Shown: positions 32,045 to 40,494 of the stretch, in pieces
How the letters are laid out: each line of letters begins with the position of its first letter
Numbering within the stretch: position 1 is the first letter of the stretch
Assembly: GCA_027623295.1 (NCBI GenBank)
Contig: JAQBXR010000012.1
Span: 32,121-96,120, forward strand
Reading direction: 5' to 3'
DNA: 64,000 nucleotides
From: Planctomycetota bacterium
GTDB taxonomy: Bacteria; Planctomycetota; UBA1135
Translations under genes and position numbers: made by a program
The notes under the pieces: generated by a model
What the model was told of the DNA's origin: nothing
Databases searched by the model: none
What the model saw: the letters and a program-made list of their open reading frames with translations, nothing else

Positions 32045-32051
32045 TAGGATA
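32045..32051. promoter_or_regulatory. TAGGATA bidirectional -10 candidate
   Basis: In the 26-bp gap between msrA (ATG 32035, minus) and the DUF2891-SGNH gene (ATG 32062, plus), TAGGAT lies 11 nt from the plus ATG and TATCCT 10 nt from the minus ATG. The context TAGGATACACTCCG is identical to that at 21505. Confidence 0.5.
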
Positions 32052-32061
32052 CACTCCGCCT

Positions 32062-34191
32062 ATGTCCCTGACCGCTTTGCTGCTTTCTTGTATACCTGCC
32101 ATGAGTCAAACCCCAGCCCTTGAGGACCAGCAAGTTGCCTCATTCGCCCGCCTTGCCCTCGACAGCATCGTGCGTGAGTTCCCCAACAAGCCAGGCCAGG
32201 TCTACACGGGCCCGGAATCGGCAGTGGTCCCGCGCGAGCTGCACCCGGTGTTTTACGGTTCTTTCGACTGGCATTCCTCCGTGCACGGCCATTGGATGCT
32301 GGTACGACTACTCAAAACCCAACCTGGGTCTTCCGTCGATGCCGAGATTCGCGCTTTATTACACGCGCAGCTCACCGCCGAAGCTCTGCAAACCGAAGCC
32401 GATTACTTTGATGAAAAGCAGAACAAGAGTTTTGAGCGTATGTATGGTTGGGCTTGGTTGCTTCAGTTAGCAAACGAACTCCACACTTTCGAGGATGACG
32501 ATGCCAAGCAATGGGCGGCAAACCTCAAACCGCTGGAAGATCAAGTGGTGGATTTGCTGCATGGATATTTGCCACGCCTTGCGCACCCCATCCGCACCGG
32601 AGTGCATCCCGACACCGCATTTGCTTTTGGCATGGAGCTGGATTACGCCCGTGCGGTTGGCAACCAAGAGTTGGAAAAAGCCCTGGTCGCGAAGGTGCTT
32701 TCCTTTTATCAAGCAGACACCGAATATCCAGTGCAGTATGAACCATCCGGCGAGGACTTCTTCTCCGCAGGATTAAACGAAGCCGATCTCATGCGTCGCG
32801 TTTTACCACAGAAGGAGTACCTCATCTGGCTCGATGCATTCTTTCCGGGACTCGCTTCTGGAGCCATGGGTAAGGTATTAACCCCCACCCAAGTTTCCGA
32901 TGTCACGGATGGCCGTTTGGTGCATCTTGCGGGCCTGAATCTTTCCCGTGGATGGACCTTAGAGGGCATAGTCTCTGCCTTGCCAGAGAATGACGCGCGT
33001 CGTGAAGTCCTTCAAACTGCAGCTCTAGCACACAGAAAGGTGGGGCTGGAATACGTATTCAGTGGCCACTTTGAAGGGGAGCACTGGCTGGCATCCTTCG
33101 CAATTTACTTAGTCACGCAAGCTGGCCAAATCGTGGAAGTGGAAGGTGCAAATCCAACTCCTACCCCAATACCAAACCAAGGCTCAGGCTCTTCGGAATC
33201 TAATACGCCACCACCAGTAACACCTGCCCCAGAACCAACACCCACTCCAACCCCTACTCCAGAACCAACACCTGAGCCAGCACCAACCCCAACCCCTACT
33301 CCGACACCACCCAACAACACATCATACTCAAATGATATTAATGTGTATTTTGTAGGTCACAGTCTTGTAGGCCATGAGCTACCTGCAACGCTCGCTCATA
33401 TTTCAACCAGCTTAGGAAAGCAGTACAGCAACACATTGCAAGTACTCAACGGCGCCCCCCTATTCTGGCAATGGCGTGGAAGAATTGATGCCTTGGACGA
33501 CACATCTGGAGCTTCGTGGAGGACTGCAGGATCAGCATACACAGATATGCAAATCTGGGACAATGGATTCCCTCCACCCATTCAGCCACAATTTGGCTGG
33601 GGAAATGCTCGCGACGACCTGTCCTCTGGCGATTATGACGTCGTCATACTCACCGAAGGGATCGACGAAAATGTAGAATTTGTTGAGCAATTTGCTAATG
33701 TCAACACTAGACTATATGCATCAAAATACTACAACCTCGCTGTAGCAAGCAACCCAAATGTTCGTGTGTACCTATACGAAACATGGCCATGGACCTACCA
33801 ACAAAACTACCGCTCAAACCTAGACGCGTACCGTAATGCTTGGGAACCAATTATGGATCATGTAAACGCACAAGGTGCTGGTAACGATATGAAGATTATC
33901 CCTGGTGGACAAGCAATGGCGCGTCTCTACGACGAAATTGCTGCTGGAAATGTCCCCACAGTTTCTTCAATTGATGATTTTTATGACGACGGCATTCACA
34001 TCAATGAGCTTGGTAGATATTACATATCACTTGTGATGTACGCTACGATTTATGGAGAAAACCCTGCTGGTGCACCAGCAGAATCACATCTCTTACATTC
34101 GGCTGGTCTCGCACCGGTCAACGCTGCACTTGCCACCACACTCCAGCGTCTTGCCTGGGAGACGGTGAGTGCATATCCACGCGCGAGATAA
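32062..34191 (+). CDS. DUF2891 + Pro/Thr linker + SGNH hydrolase fusion, secreted
   Basis: This 709-residue protein starts with a signal peptide (MSLTALLLSCIPAMSQ). Residues about 20-365 are a DUF2891 domain, with YGSFDWHSSVHGHWMLVRLL and KSFERMYGWAWLLQLANEL. A linker of about 60 residues is repeats of PTPTP/PEPTP. Residues about 430-709 look like an SGNH esterase/lipase: nucleophile block FVGHSLVGHELP (GxS), VVILTEGIDEN, and catalytic dyad block DDGIHINELGRYYISL. The second half is visibly more AT-rich in codon choice than the first and than neighbouring genes, suggesting the hydrolase and linker were acquired later. The substrate is unknown; an ester in polysaccharide or lipid is likely. 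Confidence 0.8.
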   Translation: MSLTALLLSCIPAMSQTPALEDQQVASFARLALDSIVREFPNKPGQVYTGPESAVVPRELHPVFYGSFDWHSSVHGHWMLVRLLKTQPGSSVDAEIRALLHAQLTAEALQTEADYFDEKQNKSFERMYGWAWLLQLANELHTFEDDDAKQWAANLKPLEDQVVDLLHGYLPRLAHPIRTGVHPDTAFAFGMELDYARAVGNQELEKALVAKVLSFYQADTEYPVQYEPSGEDFFSAGLNEADLMRRVLPQKEYLIWLDAFFPGLASGAMGKVLTPTQVSDVTDGRLVHLAGLNLSRGWTLEGIVSALPENDARREVLQTAALAHRKVGLEYVFSGHFEGEHWLASFAIYLVTQAGQIVEVEGANPTPTPIPNQGSGSSESNTPPPVTPAPEPTPTPTPTPEPTPEPAPTPTPTPTPPNNTSYSNDINVYFVGHSLVGHELPATLAHISTSLGKQYSNTLQVLNGAPLFWQWRGRIDALDDTSGASWRTAGSAYTDMQIWDNGFPPPIQPQFGWGNARDDLSSGDYDVVILTEGIDENVEFVEQFANVNTRLYASKYYNLAVASNPNVRVYLYETWPWTYQQNYRSNLDAYRNAWEPIMDHVNAQGAGNDMKIIPGGQAMARLYDEIAAGNVPTVSSIDDFYDDGIHINELGRYYISLVMYATIYGENPAGAPAESHLLHSAGLAPVNAALATTLQRLAWETVSAYPRAR

Positions 34192-34565
34192 CATGCGCAT
34201 TACTACTATGCATAGTAGTAATTTGTAACAATATAGAATCCCCGAGGCAGAGCCACCAGGGTATTACCCTTTCTAAGATATACATTTAATACATGTCATC
34301 CTCCTCCCATTCGACTACACTGCGTTTCGCAGAAGGTGACACGGTGTAGGTAGGAGTGAGACCCGTTCGACTACACTTCGTTTCGTTCAGGGTGACAATA
34401 CTAGCGTGTGTCATACTGAGCGGAGTCTCAAGTGTAACGGAAGGCGTAGTCGAATGTATCTCGTGCGGCATAGCAAAGTGTTCCTTGCTATGCTTGAGAC
34501 CCGTTCGACTACACTTCGTTTCGCTCAGGGTGACACGGTGTAGGTAGGAGAATCCCTTACTTACA
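34192..34565. repeat. non-coding gap with dispersed imperfect repeats
   Basis: No gene is visible here. A 41-bp unit, GAGACCCGTTCGACTACACT and onward to GGTGACA, occurs at 34358-34398 and 34496-34536 with one mismatch. A related copy is near 34306-34352 and an inverted, degenerate copy at about 34414-34465. GGTGACACGGTGTAGGTAGG plus two bases is perfectly repeated at 34335-34356 and 34529-34550. This resembles the intergenic GTCAxxCTGAGCGAA-type repeat family seen in many environmental genomes; it encodes no transposase. Confidence 0.75.
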
Positions 34566-34602
34566 AATACTAAAAAAACCCTAGACGGGTGTTTTTAGTA
34601 TT
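34566..34602. terminator. bidirectional intrinsic terminator
   Basis: AATACTAAAAAAACCC (34566-34581) pairs with GGGTGTTTTTAGTATT (34587-34602) at 15 of 16 positions around the loop TAGAC. A/T tracts on both arms make it functional in both directions, separating the convergent SGNH-fusion and DUF4937 genes. Confidence 0.85.
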
Positions 34603-34613
34603 ATCAGGCAGGG

Positions 34614-35060
34614 TTAACTGCCTTTGGCTTTTTGCATAGCCGGGAGCCAAGTGGATTCTTGCGCACGCAGGAAAACCTGCTTTTGCTCTGGGGGCACCCA
34701 GCAGTCGGCTACCCGCAGGAAGGCGGTCTCTGGAGCCGAGGCAAGAGCCGTCTGCAAATCGGGGAACCGCCCAGGCATTGGATAGCGTTGCTCAAAAAGC
34801 GTAGTCGACCAAGACTTCAGCAGGGACATTTGATTGCTGGCCTTCACGATGGCATCGTGCTGCCCATCTTGCAAAAACTGGTTCTGCGCCTCGGCACTTT
34901 CCCACAGTCCAAGCACGCAGGCTGTTTTAGAATCATTCCATCCGCCGGCTTGTCCAATAAAGCCAGGCTCTGCGTGGATGCCAGACCATGCCTCTTGGGA
35001 AACAGAAAATGCTTCTGTGTTAGCTTTCGCAACCTGACACACAATCCATTTTATCAACAA
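34614..35060 (-). CDS. DUF4937 domain protein (ABM-like fold)
   Basis: This 148-residue protein begins MLIKWIVCQVAKANTEAFSV and has GFIGQAGGWNDSKTACVLGLW, the pattern of DUF4937, related to antibiotic-biosynthesis-monooxygenase-like dimeric alpha/beta barrels. No catalytic residues are known for the family. It overlaps nothing but lies 2 bp after the FMN-protein gene and is probably co-transcribed with it. Confidence 0.75.
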   Translation of the reverse strand: MLIKWIVCQVAKANTEAFSVSQEAWSGIHAEPGFIGQAGGWNDSKTACVLGLWESAEAQNQFLQDGQHDAIVKASNQMSLLKSWSTTLFEQRYPMPGRFPDLQTALASAPETAFLRVADCWVPPEQKQVFLRAQESTWLPAMQKAKGS

Positions 35061-35062
35061 GG

Positions 35063-36556
35063 CTAAACCTCCAAGGCTTGCGCTTTTTCTTGATGGCCTT
35101 CTTCGTAGCCATACATCGCAGGCGCTGGAGTTGGCCCGCCTGGTCCATTGAGAATTTCCATTTGCGACAGTGGCACCATAGAAGGGTGTTCATGACCACA
35201 TGCGCGGGATAGGCGAATGAGCTCCTTGCGCAAAGTCATGATGTAGTTCGAAAGACGCACCGATTTATCGGTGGGATCCAAACCCCTTTGCAACCACTCA
35301 TTCTGAGTTGCAACTCCTGTAGGGCAATGTCCGGTTTCACATCTTTGCGCCTGAATACATCCGATGGCCAACATGGCTTCGCGGGCAACATTTACCATGT
35401 CGCAACCTAAGCCGAAAGCAAGGAAGGCGGAATCAGGTAAGCCTAAACGTCCGGAGCCTATGAAGACGATGTCATCGGAAAGGCCGGCATCGGCAAAAAT
35501 GCGGAACACGCGGCTGAATCCAAAGCGAAAGGGCAAGGCCACGTGATCGGTGAATACCAATGGTCCGGCACCAGTGCCTCCCTCTCCACCATCAATGGTT
35601 AAAAAGTCAGGACCTTTGCCGCTGGCCTTCATCTCATTAGCAAGCTCTTCCCAGAACTCACCGCCTCCCACCGCAGACTTTATTCCGACCGGCAATCCGG
35701 TGGCATCAGCCAATTCTTCGACAAATTGAATCATGCCAACGACACCATCAAAGGCTAGATGGCGACTTGGACTCACGCAATCTTTGCCCTGAGGAATGCC
35801 GCGAATACCGGCAATCTCAGCAGTAACCTTGACGCCTGGCAAGATGCCGCCGACACCTGGTTTCGCGCCTTGGCTTAGCTTGACCTCAATCGCACGAATG
35901 GAGGGGTATTTTTCGCAGGTACTTACGCATTCCTCCAAGGAAAAACCGCCATTGGCGGCCCGAGCGCCAAAATATCCGGTGCCAATTTGCCAAATCAAAT
36001 CTCCCCCTTGAAGGTGGTGCGAGGAAACACCCCCTTCGCCGGTGTTGTGCAATGCGCCGGCCAGCTGCACCCCACGATTCAAAGCTGTAATCGCCGGCGC
36101 ACTCAAAGAGCCAAAGCTCATGGCGGACACATTTACCACTGATTCAGGACGAAACGCTTTTTTGCGCCCATGCGAGGCGCCCATCGTTTTTCTACAAGCC
36201 AAGGCATAATGGGGGTCATAGCCTGGATCCCCTTGATGTTGCTCTAACAGTGGGAATGCCGCATGATGGAAAATGACATAGTTCTGCGCAACGTCTAAAT
36301 CATTGTCGGTGCCAAAACCGAAATAGTTATTCTCCATTTTTGCGGAAGAGTAAATCCAGCGCCGTTGGTCGCGGCTGAATGGACGTTCTTCATTGTTGCT
36401 CGTCACAATATATTGGCGCAACTCAGGACCAACCTTCTCTAACCAATAACGAAAGTGCCCGACCAATGGGAAGTTGCGCAAAATAGCGTGGCGTTTTTGA
36501 TTTAGGTCGTACACCACAACCACTGCCAAAAAAAAGATTCCGAGTAGCCAAAACAT
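35063..36556 (-). CDS. FMN-binding glutamate synthase family protein, membrane-anchored
   Basis: An N-terminal membrane helix (LLGIFFLAVVVVYDL) precedes a domain related to the GltB synthase domain: SAMSFGSLSAPAITALNRG, IDGGEGGTGAGPLVFTDHVALP, VFIGSGRLGLPDSAFLAFGLG, and the cysteine cluster CIQAQRCETGHCPTGVATQ expected to hold a 3Fe-4S centre. The amidotransferase domain of true glutamate synthase is absent, so it is not a complete GltB. Family members are oxidoreductases of uncertain substrate. At 497 aa it has the usual length. Confidence 0.87.
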   Translation of the reverse strand: MFWLLGIFFLAVVVVYDLNQKRHAILRNFPLVGHFRYWLEKVGPELRQYIVTSNNEERPFSRDQRRWIYSSAKMENNYFGFGTDNDLDVAQNYVIFHHAAFPLLEQHQGDPGYDPHYALACRKTMGASHGRKKAFRPESVVNVSAMSFGSLSAPAITALNRGVQLAGALHNTGEGGVSSHHLQGGDLIWQIGTGYFGARAANGGFSLEECVSTCEKYPSIRAIEVKLSQGAKPGVGGILPGVKVTAEIAGIRGIPQGKDCVSPSRHLAFDGVVGMIQFVEELADATGLPVGIKSAVGGGEFWEELANEMKASGKGPDFLTIDGGEGGTGAGPLVFTDHVALPFRFGFSRVFRIFADAGLSDDIVFIGSGRLGLPDSAFLAFGLGCDMVNVAREAMLAIGCIQAQRCETGHCPTGVATQNEWLQRGLDPTDKSVRLSNYIMTLRKELIRLSRACGHEHPSMVPLSQMEILNGPGGPTPAPAMYGYEEGHQEKAQALEV

Positions 36557-36566
36557 AATCTAGCTC

Positions 36567-37358
36567 CTACTTGCCCTGAAAGTTGGGCTTCCGTTTTGCG
36601 CCAAAAGCCGCCAAAGCTTCGAGGCGATCTGCGGTGGGAATAATACGTTGATAACAAGAAGCTTCATGCTCCAGCGCCTGATCCATGGTCATGTCTAGGC
36701 TGCCATCGATCGCGGCTTTTGCCGCGCGCAAGGCCAATGGACCATTTGCCAATAAGGATTGCACCATGGTGGAGGTGGCGGTGGCAAAATCTGCGGCATC
36801 TGCAATCTCATGTACCAGGCCCATGCTCTTCGCTTCTTCCGCGCTGCAGCGCTTGGCAGTCAGAATTAAATGCTTAGCCTTCGCTGCTCCGACCAAGCGA
36901 GGTAGGCGCACACAGCCACCTGCTCCGGGAATAATTCCCAAGCTGGTTTCGGTCAAGCCAATCATGGCGTGCGAGGCCAGTAAACGCAGATCACAGGAGA
37001 GCGCCATTTCACAACCACCACCAAAAGCATGCCCATTCATGGCTGCAATCGTCGGCTGAGGCAATCCAGCAATGTCATCCATGGTGGCACGAATGTTACG
37101 CACAAACTCCTTTACTTCCCCTTCTGACATGGAGCGTCGTTCTTTCAAATCAGCACCTGCACAAAACGCTTTGTCGCCTGCGCCGGTTAGCACCACGGCC
37201 CAAACCGAAGAATCTTCACGCAACTCGGCCAAGCACTCGCGAAGTTGCAAGAGCGCGGGGAAGCTCAACGCATTACGCGCTTCTGGGCGATTGATCTCAA
37301 GCGTGGCCAAGCGACCATCACGATGAAGTAAAACAAGAGGCGTTTCCGAGGCCGGCAT
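36567..37358 (-). CDS. enoyl-CoA hydratase, methylglutaconyl-CoA hydratase-like
   Basis: This 263-residue crotonase has an oxyanion hole in KAFCAGADLKERRSM and the catalytic segment GHAFGGGCEMALSCDLRL, with IGLTETSLGIIPGAGGCVRL carrying the catalytic Glu. The CAGADLKER stretch and following sequence closely resemble AUH/LiuC methylglutaconyl-CoA hydratase. An HMG-CoA lyase, the next enzyme of leucine breakdown, is encoded on the same strand at 37992-38876, supporting that role; a generic beta-oxidation hydratase is the alternative. TATCCT 6 nt before the ATG suggests a leaderless transcript. Confidence 0.88.
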   Translation of the reverse strand: MPASETPLVLLHRDGRLATLEINRPEARNALSFPALLQLRECLAELREDSSVWAVVLTGAGDKAFCAGADLKERRSMSEGEVKEFVRNIRATMDDIAGLPQPTIAAMNGHAFGGGCEMALSCDLRLLASHAMIGLTETSLGIIPGAGGCVRLPRLVGAAKAKHLILTAKRCSAEEAKSMGLVHEIADAADFATATSTMVQSLLANGPLALRAAKAAIDGSLDMTMDQALEHEASCYQRIIPTADRLEALAAFGAKRKPNFQGK

Positions 37359-37364
37359 GGCCTC

Positions 37365-37370
37365 AGGATA
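37365..37370 (-). promoter_or_regulatory. candidate -10 box of the hydratase gene
   Basis: Minus-strand TATCCT lies 6 nt before the ATG at 37358, the same hexamer as in the divergent TAGGATA elements. Confidence 0.4.
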
Positions 37371-37505
37371 CCGTGCATCGAAGGCCTTTGCCTACTCTGC
37401 CTTTTTCTCGAACGAAGGGTAGACCAGAGTCAATTCAAGGCCAATCGCAAGCGGTGCAAATCCGGTGAAAAACTGGGATTATTTAACGTTAGGGCTCTTG
37501 AAACG

Positions 37506-37511
37506 TAGAAT
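37506..37511 (+). promoter_or_regulatory. candidate promoter of the small membrane gene
   Basis: TTAACG, a 17-nt spacer and TAGAAT (37506-37511) lie upstream, ending 8 nt before the ATG at 37520. Confidence 0.4.
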
Positions 37512-37519
37512 AGAGCATC

Positions 37520-37873
37520 ATGGATTCTCTTAAAAAGCTATATCGAGCCTTAGGCCCTATTGCCGGAGGCCTGTTTCTCGATATGCTAGACCTTGCCACC
37601 TTCGGACCGTTTGGCTTTTATGTGGGTTGGCTGGTCGGTCTCGTCGTTGGCTGGTGGATGGCCTCTATTTACGGCTTTGGCAATTTAGGAAAAACCGCGT
37701 TCGCATGTATGGCTGCGGTCTACTTGACCATGCCTTTCACTGAGTTCATGCCGGTGGCCACCGTCATTTCCGCCCTTTGCCCGCTTTCGCGGGAGTGCCG
37801 CGGAACCAGATGCTTGAGGCCGAACCGGCCGTTCACCTACTCTCGTTTTTGCCCGCCGGTCTTCAGACTGTAG
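37520..37873 (+). CDS. small membrane protein, possibly frameshifted at its end
   Basis: Not recognised. Two hydrophobic segments, GFYVGWLVGLVVGWWMASIYG and TAFACMAAVYLTMPFTEFMP, indicate an integral membrane protein. After VATVISAL the reading becomes Cys/Arg-rich and unlike a natural tail. If one T of the TTT run near 37783 is removed, the protein would instead end LARFRGSAAEPDA at a TGA at 37815-37817, a more natural ending of about 98 residues. It is a lone gene between two minus-strand operons. Confidence 0.5.
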   Translation: MDSLKKLYRALGPIAGGLFLDMLDLATFGPFGFYVGWLVGLVVGWWMASIYGFGNLGKTAFACMAAVYLTMPFTEFMPVATVISALCPLSRECRGTRCLRPNRPFTYSRFCPPVFRL

Positions 37874-37991
37874 ACGAGATCGTTTGCAGGATCGATACCC
37901 CAATCGTTTGTTGACAAGAATGGTTCCCCCATAAGGAACAAGATGGCAAACGCTTTTACATGGGCTGAAATATTCATGCCCTACCTAATGC

Positions 37992-38876
37992 CTAAGCGCG
38001 CGTAGCGTCACCCACAGCTAAGGGACGTCCTAACTGCTCAGAGAGCAGGCTGGTTGCAGAATCAAGGGCACCGCGATCCATGTCTGGCGCCAAGCCGCGC
38101 TCTCTTGCAAGTGCTAGCAAGGCGCCTGTAGCGAGGTTTCCGGCAGCGCCTGGAGTAAAAGGACATCCGCCGGTGCCGCCCGCGGACGCGTCGAACATGC
38201 GGACTCCGAGCTCCATGCCTGCAGCGCAGTTTTCAAGTGCACGACCATAGGTGTCATGCATGTGCAAGCCAACTTGATCGGGGGACATCATGTCGAGAGC
38301 GGCGTGAGCCAAGCACTCCACTTGATCGACGCGCCCGACTCCGACAGTGTCGGATAACAGCACACGCTCCACCCCCATATCCATGGAAGCAGCCACTAAA
38401 TCCAAAACTGTAAGCATGTCGGTATCTCCATCTTTGGGCGAACCAAAGGCCATCGAAAGGTACATGCGGATTGGGAAGCCATCAGCCTTGGCAGCGGCAG
38501 CAATCTCTTGATTCACGGCAACGGCCTTTTCGATGTTCATGCCAGAGTTTGCTTTGGAGAATCCTTCGTGCGCTCCAATCACCGCAGTAATGGCATCTAA
38601 ACCACTTTCGCGAAAACTCTCATAGCCGCGCATATTCATGACTAATCCAACTAGTGGCAAATCTTTGCGCCAAGGCACGTCTCGTAAACGTGCACATAGT
38701 TCCTTAGCATCGGCAAGTTGTGGGACTAGATCTGGCCGCACAAAACTGGTGATTTCCAAAGAATCCGGACGCGATGCAGCCAGCAACCCCAAAAGCTCAA
38801 ACTTCTTGTCAGTGGAAAGAACCGTCTTCTCATTTTGAAGACCATCCCGTGCGGCCACTTCGTGAATACGAATCAT
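37992..38876 (-). CDS. hydroxymethylglutaryl-CoA lyase
   Basis: The enzyme splits HMG-CoA to acetoacetate and acetyl-CoA. Motifs are EVAARDGLQNEKTVL (metal and catalytic Arg-Asp), ITSFVRPDLVPQLADA, LHMHDTYGRAL with metal-binding His residues, and the active-site Cys loop GGTGGCPFTPGAAGN. At 294 aa it has the expected length for MvaB/LiuE. Together with the LiuC-like hydratase it fits leucine catabolism, though LiuA/B/D are not in view. Its start overlaps the upstream SRPBCC gene stop by 4 nt. Confidence 0.92.
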   Translation of the reverse strand: MIRIHEVAARDGLQNEKTVLSTDKKFELLGLLAASRPDSLEITSFVRPDLVPQLADAKELCARLRDVPWRKDLPLVGLVMNMRGYESFRESGLDAITAVIGAHEGFSKANSGMNIEKAVAVNQEIAAAAKADGFPIRMYLSMAFGSPKDGDTDMLTVLDLVAASMDMGVERVLLSDTVGVGRVDQVECLAHAALDMMSPDQVGLHMHDTYGRALENCAAGMELGVRMFDASAGGTGGCPFTPGAAGNLATGALLALARERGLAPDMDRGALDSATSLLSEQLGRPLAVGDATRA

Positions 38877-39388
38877 TTGCCTTTCGCCAACTCAGCTTCG
38901 ATGCTGGTTAGGTTCACTTCAAAAGAAGGCCCAATCATGGAGTCCATCATGACGCTAAACCAACCGGCTAGTGGAGCCGCAGCATCGATGTCGCCCTCAG
39001 TGTACCAAATCACTTCCGTCCCATTCTCTGCAGGCACAAAGGTCAATCCCCCTTTTGCCAAATAGGCGCCATCCTCGAAGGCTAAATCCCAAGTCATGCC
39101 CTCAGCAGTTGCCGAAGTTACCCACATCTTTCCCTCTAGATTGATCGGGCCATCCCAGAACATGGTGGTGGCATCTGGGAATTCCCACTTGCAATCAGGG
39201 TCGGCTTGCTTATTCCAGGCAGACCAAGACTCCCAAGTGGGCAAGTCAGAAGTCAAAGCCAGGATGGTGGTTGCATCGGCCGCAATAAATTGTCTTCGTT
39301 CGACCCGGTAATCCTTTGGCAGGAAAAGACCGATTACGGCAAGCACGAGAAACAGGACCAAAAATGCAACGAGGAATTTTTTAATCAT
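38873..39388 (-). CDS. SRPBCC (polyketide-cyclase-like) protein with N-terminal anchor
   Basis: This 171-residue protein has a membrane anchor MIKKFLVAFLVLFLVLAVIG followed by YRVERRQFIAADATTILALTSDLPTWESW-type sequence typical of START-like SRPBCC proteins (LPTWESWSAWNK, GTEVIWYTEGD). The domain binds hydrophobic ligands, but the ligand is unknown. It overlaps both the glycosyltransferase (upstream) and HMG-CoA lyase (downstream) genes by 4 nt. Confidence 0.8.
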   Translation of the reverse strand: MIKKFLVAFLVLFLVLAVIGLFLPKDYRVERRQFIAADATTILALTSDLPTWESWSAWNKQADPDCKWEFPDATTMFWDGPINLEGKMWVTSATAEGMTWDLAFEDGAYLAKGGLTFVPAENGTEVIWYTEGDIDAAAPLAGWFSVMMDSMIGPSFEVNLTSIEAELAKGK

Positions 39389-40485
39389 CGGGGGAATCTC
39401 TCCAGAACGGATTCTATCTGCGCGACATGTTCCTGCAGTTGGAAACCGCTACGCACTTCCTCTCCTAAGCGAAGCCACGCCTCTTCGGAATATGCACAAG
39501 CGCCAAAAAACAGCTCCATTCCCCGCGCAGCAGCTACATCGGGCAGCTCCCTTGGTTCTGTTGCGCACATGGCTGATGGCAACAACTCGGCGACACCTGC
39601 CATTCTGGTCGTCATCACGGGTACTCCAGCCGCAGCGGCCTCTAAACAAACCAAGCTGAAGGAGTCGTAAAGCGTGGGATGAAAAAGCAGGTCTGCACTT
39701 TGCAAGGCCTGCCGGAATCCACCATCCCATGGATGCAAAACAACGCCTTCGGTGAACAGCATCTCTGCAGAGGCTCCAATCGCACGCTCCGCATGCGCAA
39801 TGGTTTTCGCCCATAGATCCAAACGGGCATAAATTCCACGTGGCTTCAGGCAGCGAAACCATTCCACCGATGCTTTTGCACCATGCCGCAAGGGGTCGCG
39901 TCCACAGTGCAAAATACGCAGCGGTGTTTGCTCTGAAATCCGGCCACGTTTTCCCGGGATCTGCATTCCCGAAGGCGGCAGCAACAAAGGCAAAGGCAAC
40001 ATGGTTTGCTGTTTTCCAGGTGCGCGTTTTTCGATTTCACGTGCCACCATCGGCGACATCGGGAGTACGCATGCCGCAGCTCGCAGGGTTTCTTCCTCCA
40101 AACGCATGAGTGCTCGGGTGCGACGACTCGGCACCCGGCCTCTCGCCTTTTGCACATCAGGACTGCTGCCTCCCATCGGCTGCCACACACTTCCCTTACA
40201 TGGAATCGCACGTAAACCCCAAACACGGTCTGCATTCCAATGATCTGCAACCCGCACCGCTTCGCGCGCTTCTTGCCAATCGGACCAAGGGCGCGGCAAT
40301 AAACGTCCGCGGCGCAAATCCACCGCGGTCACTCCTTGCGGCGTACCACTGGTGGCACCACGTGCAGCTAACAAAACCCCATGTCCACGCGAAACCAACT
40401 CGGGTAGCACGAAATGCAAGTATTGCTCTAGGCCGCCGCCATCGGCATGCCACTGATCGAGAAGCACGGCGATGCGCACACTCAA
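39385..40485 (-). CDS. glycosyltransferase family 4 (LPS-core WaaG-like)
   Basis: This 366-residue GT-B enzyme has the N-terminal LLDQWHADGGGLEQYLHFVLPEL pattern common in WaaG-like transferases, the GT4 donor region LRILHCGRDPLRHGAK, and LLFHPTLYDSFSLVCLEAAAAGVPVMT holding the E-x7-E-like motif. The preceding gene on the transcript encodes a WaaP-like sugar kinase, so a role in lipopolysaccharide core assembly is likely. The donor sugar cannot be predicted. Confidence 0.85.
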   Translation of the reverse strand: MSVRIAVLLDQWHADGGGLEQYLHFVLPELVSRGHGVLLAARGATSGTPQGVTAVDLRRGRLLPRPWSDWQEAREAVRVADHWNADRVWGLRAIPCKGSVWQPMGGSSPDVQKARGRVPSRRTRALMRLEEETLRAAACVLPMSPMVAREIEKRAPGKQQTMLPLPLLLPPSGMQIPGKRGRISEQTPLRILHCGRDPLRHGAKASVEWFRCLKPRGIYARLDLWAKTIAHAERAIGASAEMLFTEGVVLHPWDGGFRQALQSADLLFHPTLYDSFSLVCLEAAAAGVPVMTTRMAGVAELLPSAMCATEPRELPDVAAARGMELFFGACAYSEEAWLRLGEEVRSGFQLQEHVAQIESVLERFPR

Positions 40486-40494
40486 CCCCTCGCT

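Noticed and set aside
33105-33320. Minus-strand reading frame rich in Gly-Val repeats
   Set aside because: It is the complement of the Pro/Thr linker repeats of the SGNH-fusion gene.
36567-37358. The hydratase as part of the box pathway
   Set aside because: Its sequence is closer to methylglutaconyl-CoA hydratase and it is near HMG-CoA lyase, about 7 kb from the box genes; leucine degradation is the better fit, though dual use is not excluded.
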